DNA of 64,000 nucleotides, taken from positions 682,001 through 746,000 of the forward strand of contig JAJJXM010000020.1 of assembly GCA_024516155.1 (NCBI GenBank). Reading direction: 5' to 3'. Under the pieces are notes generated by a model, which ran no database searches, was not told where the DNA came from, and saw only the letters and a list, made by a program, of their open reading frames with translations. Source of the DNA: Pyronema omphalodes (taxonomy: Eukaryota > Ascomycota > Pezizomycetes > Pezizales > Pyronemataceae). Positions 58,635-64,000 of the stretch are shown here, in pieces; positions within the stretch are counted from its first letter, which is position 1; every line of letters starts with the position of its first letter. The position numbers and the translations under genes were made by a program.

Positions 58635-59600
58635 AGCAGCAAGAAATCCTTAAACCGTTAAAAATTACAGCAGCTGAAAATTAAAGTCGTATTGAGCCGA
58701 ATTGAAAAAAAAAGAAAGTAAGGAAGTAAGAAAGGTGTTATAGAACGAAAAAAAACAAAGCATCCAAAACAAATTTAAAAACGAGTGACATACAATGACC
58801 ACGAAGAACAAAAACCTTAGACCCATATTGGTTGCTGATATTAAAGAAAAGAAAAAGAAAAAGAAAAAGGAATAAAACCCACAAGCCAAGTAAATAAAGT
58901 AAGCTAACTTAGACTACTGACTACTGACTACTGACTACTGACTACTGACAACGGACTTCAACTACAATGACAAAACCTTGCATTGCACTTTAATTCCAGG
59001 AAGTTTCATATATAAATTTGTAGTTATCAGTATAGATAAGAGAAAAAAAAAAAGTAGTATTTTTGCGAAAACATCTTACAGCCAAAAGTATGTATGTAGG
59101 TTAAAGTTTAATATTTCTTAGGTTTGCGGGCTATTGGGTTCTCGGGTATATAAATCAACCAATCAACCAATCAAAAAAAAAGGGCAACAAAAAAAAAACT
59201 ATGTATACTACAGTACAAAAAAAGGTATAAGTAAACAAAAAAAAAAAAAAAAAAACAGAGGATTATAATACGATAATACGATAAACATATAAACAAGTAA
59301 ACAAGTAAACATGTGGATATCTACTGACTTCCAGGATGCTATGTCGTGCTATCTTATGCTAGAAAAATCAAAAGTCAAAAGTCCAAAGTTAAAAGTCAAA
59401 AGTTCATAATCTCCCACCGGTATCCCACCGGTATCCCAACGGTATTCCAAGGGTATTCCGAGGGTATGTTAATACATAAAGACGTTTTGTAGATGATTGG
59501 GCGGGTCTATAATTCTGATAGGTGTGATTTGATGGGTTTGTTTCTGAGGGTTTATGGTTTATGGTTATGCTGCTGAGGCTGAGGATTGGTAATTGAGGGT
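58635..59600. other. Convergent 3' region between NDUFAF5 and the FIT gene
   Basis: A-rich low complexity with several A8-A20 runs. A 7-bp repeat (CTGACTA, about five units) lies at about 58915-58948. No coding sequence is seen. Confidence 0.6.
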
Positions 59601-60630
59601 TTATAGGCCGGGAACTCCTAATGCCATTCTGACGCTGGGAATCATTTTCAGTGCCCAGCCGTAAAGTGCTCCCCATTGTACTAGTGCTACTATGAGACCG
59701 GTGACCTGGTGTTGAGTTAGCATGTATGCTTGATTTGCTAATCAACTACTCCCACTCCCACTCCCACTCCCACTCCCACTCCCACTCCCACTCCCACTCC
59801 CACTCCCACTCTTCCTCTCTTCCTCTCCCTACCCTCGGAATCTAAAAAAAATATGCCAGGGAATGGAATTAAACACATACCTTCTCACCCCAAGTATGAA
59901 AATAGACCCCGGTCATCAATCCCATCCACCACCACAAGGCCAACAAAGCCGCAACCGCCTTACTTTCCACACCTCTCCACCCACTTTTCTTCACCACCGG
60001 CAAAATCTCACTCCACAAAAACAAACTTGCATGAGTCAACAAGAAAACATGCCCACTCAAGTCATGACCGCCCCTCCATTTCCCACCCGACATCTTACAA
60101 GCCGCCGCAGTCCAAATCATCTTTGCACCTCCTGTCACCAATTCCTCTTTCGACAACTCCTGAATCACCTCGCATCTTCCCCCGGTAATCAAAAACGCTC
60201 TATCAGTCAAAGGAGGTCCCAGAAACCATTGCGTTACTAATATCCACCAGCATGTTGCTAGACCCCAGCGTAATAAGGCTTTGGAACGAGAGGAATGACG
60301 TAGGCGGGATAGGTGCAGGAAGAAGATTAGGGAGGTCCAGAACCAGGCGTATTTGACAAAGAGAACGTTTAGGATGTTCCGCTTTTGGGAGAAGTAGGAA
60401 TGCGCCGCGGAGGGGGACGGTGAGAGCACTTGGAAGATTTGTGCGAAGAATAGGGTGGTGGGGTAGATTGCGACGGCGAGGGATTCGCAGGTGGTGAGTG
60501 GGATGCCGGAGAAGGGGTGGGACTGGAGGAGGGAGCTGGCGGCGGCGGTGGTGCTGGTGGGTTTATCGGAGGTGGAGGCGGAACCGTTTTCGCCGTTGGA
60601 TGAAGGCGAGGAGGATGGTAAAGGTTCCAT
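59601..60630 (-). CDS. FIT/Scs3 family ER lipid protein, two exons
   Basis: Fat-storage-inducing transmembrane family, an ER membrane enzyme class that partitions lipid toward droplets (FIT2 in animals, Scs3/Yft2 in yeast). Minus-strand exons 60630-59881 and 59705-59601 give 284 aa, in phase 0. A Ser/Thr-rich cytosolic N-terminus is followed by hydrophobic segments ([47 protein letters not shown]). The family core reads [18 protein letters not shown] and carries the first conserved His. The second conserved His lies in [10 protein letters not shown], right before the intron. Exon 2 adds a last membrane segment ([18 protein letters not shown]). The 175-nt intron contains a hexanucleotide repeat (CACTCC, about ten units on the plus strand). 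Confidence 0.88.
59747..59812. repeat. Hexanucleotide microsatellite (CACTCC)n inside the FIT intron
   Basis: About ten perfect CACTCC units. It lies wholly within the intron, so length changes would not alter the protein. Confidence 0.95.
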
Positions 60631-62427
60631 GATGCCTTACAGTACTTTCGTCTATATGTAGGTAGTAGTTAAGACCCGTAGTTTCAGGAGCAGTTGCGAT
60701 TTCGATTGTTAGGTATGATCATGCAGCGTAATCGCGATATATATCCGTATCATTGAACCGTCTCTCGCAGGGGGTAATCGTTGGATAATAAACGTTTGTT
60801 TCTTTCCGATCTAGTTGCCTTGTATCCAAGTTGTGGGTTTAATAGTTGAAGTTGAAGTTTGGAAAGTTGTATGGTGACCACTTGTAACAGGAAAAGCAAG
60901 GTCGCTGGTCGGGTGCTCTGCGACAAGGACACGGTCATGGGTTGGCACGTTACGTCAGGATCATAGGTACGCGCCAAGCAAGGTGCACAAGGCCACAAGC
61001 ACAAATGTCAAGGCTAGCGGCACGTGTCACATCTTTCGCGGTCTTTCGCGCTGCATGTTGGGCAGGCCGCAGACAGGTCTCCTTCGCAGCCTCGAAGACT
61101 TCGCTCACGCATCGACCTCCATTCCACCTCACGCATCAAAGCCTCAAGTCTGCATATTTAAATCAGTAAAATAGGGATAACTTAACGATAGACCCTCATC
61201 TAGATCTCTATGAATGACGCTCCGACCTTTTTCTCAAAAATGTTTCATGATAAGGAAAGTACATACACCATACATCAAACGATAGTTCATAGTTCAATGC
61301 ATATGACATACATACATCACATATGTACATACGGGATCAAAGTGGCGTATGGTGGCATATGTAATTGCCTCGTGCACCTAAAACATCGCAACTTGCGGTC
61401 GTCTGCGGCGAGTCTGCGATTCTGCGCTCTTGTTTACCGTGCTACGGGCCGAAAGACCTCAATGGAACATAACATAACATAAATTCTATTTTTATCACAT
61501 TGAGCTTCCTCCCTCTGGTGCCAACTGGAGGATCAGATCCAGATTCAGATCAGTAAACAACTGTTTTTAATACTTCCCTTACTTTCATTCGTTGTTCAGA
61601 TCAGATCAGATCAGATCACAGATACGTATGATGTGCCATGTGTCAAATGTTTGGATTAAAAACTTCATTCAATATAATTTAAAGCTCTGTGCTCTGTGTC
61701 TGGTGTATGTATTACAATACAACTCATTGTGCTTTATTAAATACGTTTTTCCTTCCTGATTCTTTCTTGGGTTCACTTCGGTTTTGATGATGACGAGGAC
61801 TTTTTTTGTAACTATAACTCCGTGTATATAATATCTTCAGTATCAACATCAACATCAATATCAACATCAATATCCTTATCTAGAATCCTATTAATCCTAT
61901 TCTATATATTTATCCCTCGAGTCCATCGAGTCCCGAGTCTCCCGCCCCTCGTCCCTCATCCACCATCCACAGCGGTCCTGTCCATCTCTCAATCCGATCG
62001 ACGACGTCAACAACGCTTCCTAGCCTCACCCCCCTGTTCAATCAGCATTAGCTCGCTTCTCGCCAGTCCGCCAGTTCCTTGCCAGATCCACGAATCCAGA
62101 CAACCCCTCTCCAGAACGTCCGTCTAGAGATCCCTTGGACGATTCGTGGTGTGCTACTGTGCTACCTTAGATCGCTTTTTTTGCTTTCGAATCCCGTCCT
62201 TTTCGGCATTTTAGATTTTCGCCAACCACTTTCGCTTCTTCCATTCGTTTTTATAGCAATTATACACCCGACTACTACTGCTACTTCTACTTCTACTTCC
62301 ACTTCGTACCTGATTTTTCAAACTCGCCGCTGCAACTGGTTACAACTCGTTACATCTTGACAACTTGACAACTCGGCGACTTCTGTAATTGTACAACTGC
62401 TACAACTCCTACACCTCCGTTGCAACG
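60631..62427. promoter_or_regulatory. Divergent promoter region between the FIT and ATPase genes
   Basis: No gene is supported. GATCA repeats (CAGATCAGATCA) lie at about 61596-61618 and ATCAACATCA repeats at about 61840-61875. 61880-62427 is CT-rich and leader-like, running into the ATPase start. Small ORFs at 60942-61174 and 61210-61482 lack support. Confidence 0.5.
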
Positions 62428-64000
62428 ATGGCAACCGCCCGCGCCATCCTCCGTCTCCCCGCAACCCGTGTCGCTGCCGGCAGCACACGCAACCTCCTCC
62501 TCCCACAAATCAGATACAAATCCGACTCAGGACAACAAGCGAGTCCACCCAGCGTCGGCGGAGCGAATGATTATCAATTCGGTCCAGCTAACGATATACA
62601 GCCACAGCCCAGCACGCAGAGTGTTTCCGAGACATCTAAAGACCGCGCTGAAAAGAATGAGAAATCACGGAAGAATAGCGATGATAAAGAAAAGTCGGAT
62701 TGGAAGGAGGAGGCCAAAGGTACTGAGGAATCAACAAGGGGGGATGATACGGGCCAGAAGGGTCATGCCGGAAGGGAAGCTGATGCGAAGAAAGGTACCG
62801 GATGGAAGGCTTTTGAAAGTGCTGCTACTACTACGGCGAGTTTGGCAATCCTCGGGTAAGCTCCCTTTGCTGAATTTTGATATTGAGGAGGGAATTTGAG
62901 AATTATGGATATCCAAAGGGCTTCTGGAATTTGAGCATAGAATGACCACTTACTGATTTCTCTCCAGTATTGCTGGCTACGGTTACCACAAGTATTACAA
63001 GCACCTAGTCTTCAGCAAGATCGATAAGGCATTCCACATTGGCGATCCAGCGCTGGACCTCGCATCCGCAAGCCATGGAAACTCTAATGACCCGTGGTAC
63101 GGCCATTTATCATCTTCCAATTCATCCAGTTCCAGTTCTGCTTCTAGTTGTTCACCTGATTCTTCTATGATCAATACTTCTAACAATTCAACATCACCAT
63201 GCCCCCATACGGGAGAATCGGGAGTTTGTTCTAGCTGCTTCGTACCGTAACACTCCCCCCTTGCCCGGCCCCCAAACATATATATAACATGTGTACGATA
63301 GCGGGATTCAGAGATTTCTTCAACAGAAATGCAGAGAGTATTAGGGGGTTTCAAGTTGATGCCGTATTGAGTTTACCTCTGGTAACTTGATACGAAATTG
63401 AGTGTATCTCCGATTACTTAATGCTGTACTCAGTATTCTTGGGGGGATTGCCGCTTGGCAAAAAATTCCTTGTTTTTGCATATTGTACAATATTCTTTTT
63501 GGACTGATTCTTAGAGAATCCAAGAGGGCTGACAAAAAACAGGATTGATCTAAAACAGCAGGAACGTATTAATAACATTGTTCATGGTGATGAGTCGGGT
63601 CATTATTATTTGTTGATCGGAGAGAAGGTTTGTGTCCTCGAATTTTGCCCCGTGCGAGTGCAGTGAGCCTAGCTAGCTTTTGGGACTATGAATTAGCTTG
63701 CAAAGCTTCGCAGAGCTCTATGAAGCTTAGCAAAGCTTGTAGCTTCCCGCAAAGTCCGGCACAGCTTCTCAAGGCTTCCAAACCTCTATCGGAGTGACGG
63801 CAATGTTGACAGATAACTCAGGGAACCGGCAAAACCTCCATGCTCCTCACGGCCATGCACCGCAATGCCGGTGAGCGCGTATCCATGATGGAAGCCCATG
63901 CCGACCCGGAAATTTTCCGTCTTCGTCTCGGTAAAGCTCTCGACTTTGAATTCCACGAAGACTACGTCGGCAGTCTTTTCTCCATCCGTGGACCTCGTGA
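62428..64000 (+). CDS. Mitochondrial P-loop (AAA-type) ATPase, 5' part, truncated by the window end
   Basis: Predicted mitochondrial membrane-anchored nucleoside triphosphatase. Exons are 62428-62855, 62968-63096, 63543-63627 and 63822 to beyond 64000, all in phase (about 273 codons visible). The N-terminus is an Arg/Ala-rich presequence (MATARAILRLPATRVAAGST). A long Lys/Glu/Asp-rich disordered segment follows, then a membrane-like stretch spanning intron 1 (ATTTASLAILGIAGYGY). After intron 2 comes QERINNIVHGDESGHYYLLI, leading into the P-loop GEKGTGKTSMLLTA, which intron 3 splits between GEK and GTGKT. The Walker B motif lies beyond the window. Intron 2 (446 nt) is unusually long; its start also reads as a Ser-rich frame, so an alternative exon is possible. 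The exact family is not identified. Confidence 0.78.

Overview
The window is nuclear DNA from a filamentous ascomycete (Pezizomycotina). The evidence is short GT-AG introns (mostly about 48-175 nt) with CTRAY-type branch sites, a Zn2Cys6 regulator with a fungal middle domain, an FHA-forkhead factor, dynactin p62, NDUFAF5, a FIT/Scs3 protein, fungal NACHT-ankyrin STAND receptors, and hAT and LTR transposon remnants. Genes are sparse and intergenic DNA is repeat-rich. A morel/truffle-like Pezizomycete is possible, but that is only a guess.

Layout. 1-4351: a five-exon Asg1-type transcription factor with a long pyrimidine-rich leader. 4352-7310: 3' flank and a dense cluster of minisatellites, mostly of 8-bp period. 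7310-32390: the most striking region, a large imperfect inverted segmental duplication. Its left arm (about 7310-16090) and right arm (about 25830-32390) each carry a NACHT-ankyrin receptor (NLR), a small gene divergent from it (gene A), and a decayed gene convergent with A (gene B). The two NLRs have identical exon lengths for exons 1-4. They differ in ankyrin repeat number (10 versus 5), in a Walker B residue (E versus Q) and in their C-termini. The right arm has gained a solo LTR whose empty site survives in the left arm. The spacer between the arms holds a hAT-type element, an unrecognised 759-aa gene and a G-rich 8-bp minisatellite.

33085-46400: two directly repeated four-exon F-box/leucine-rich genes, with hAT-type elements beside and between them. 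One hAT family has three copies in the window, one of which keeps a transposase dimerisation-domain remnant. A second hAT family, with a perfect 22-bp TIR, is inserted in the flank of only one F-box copy. 46400-64000: more ordinary housekeeping DNA with an Fkh2-like forkhead factor, dynactin p62, a small secreted protein, a doubtful ORF, NDUFAF5, a FIT-family lipid protein, and the 5' part of a mitochondrial P-loop ATPase that runs off the window.

The housekeeping genes are functionally unlinked: transcription and cell cycle, dynein motor, complex I assembly, ER lipid partitioning, mitochondrial ATPase. The accessory middle looks like a self/non-self recognition locus that was duplicated and then diverged, with transposons recording the order of events. 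All splice sites were chosen by hand from reading-frame continuity, paralogue comparison and donor/branch/acceptor sequences.
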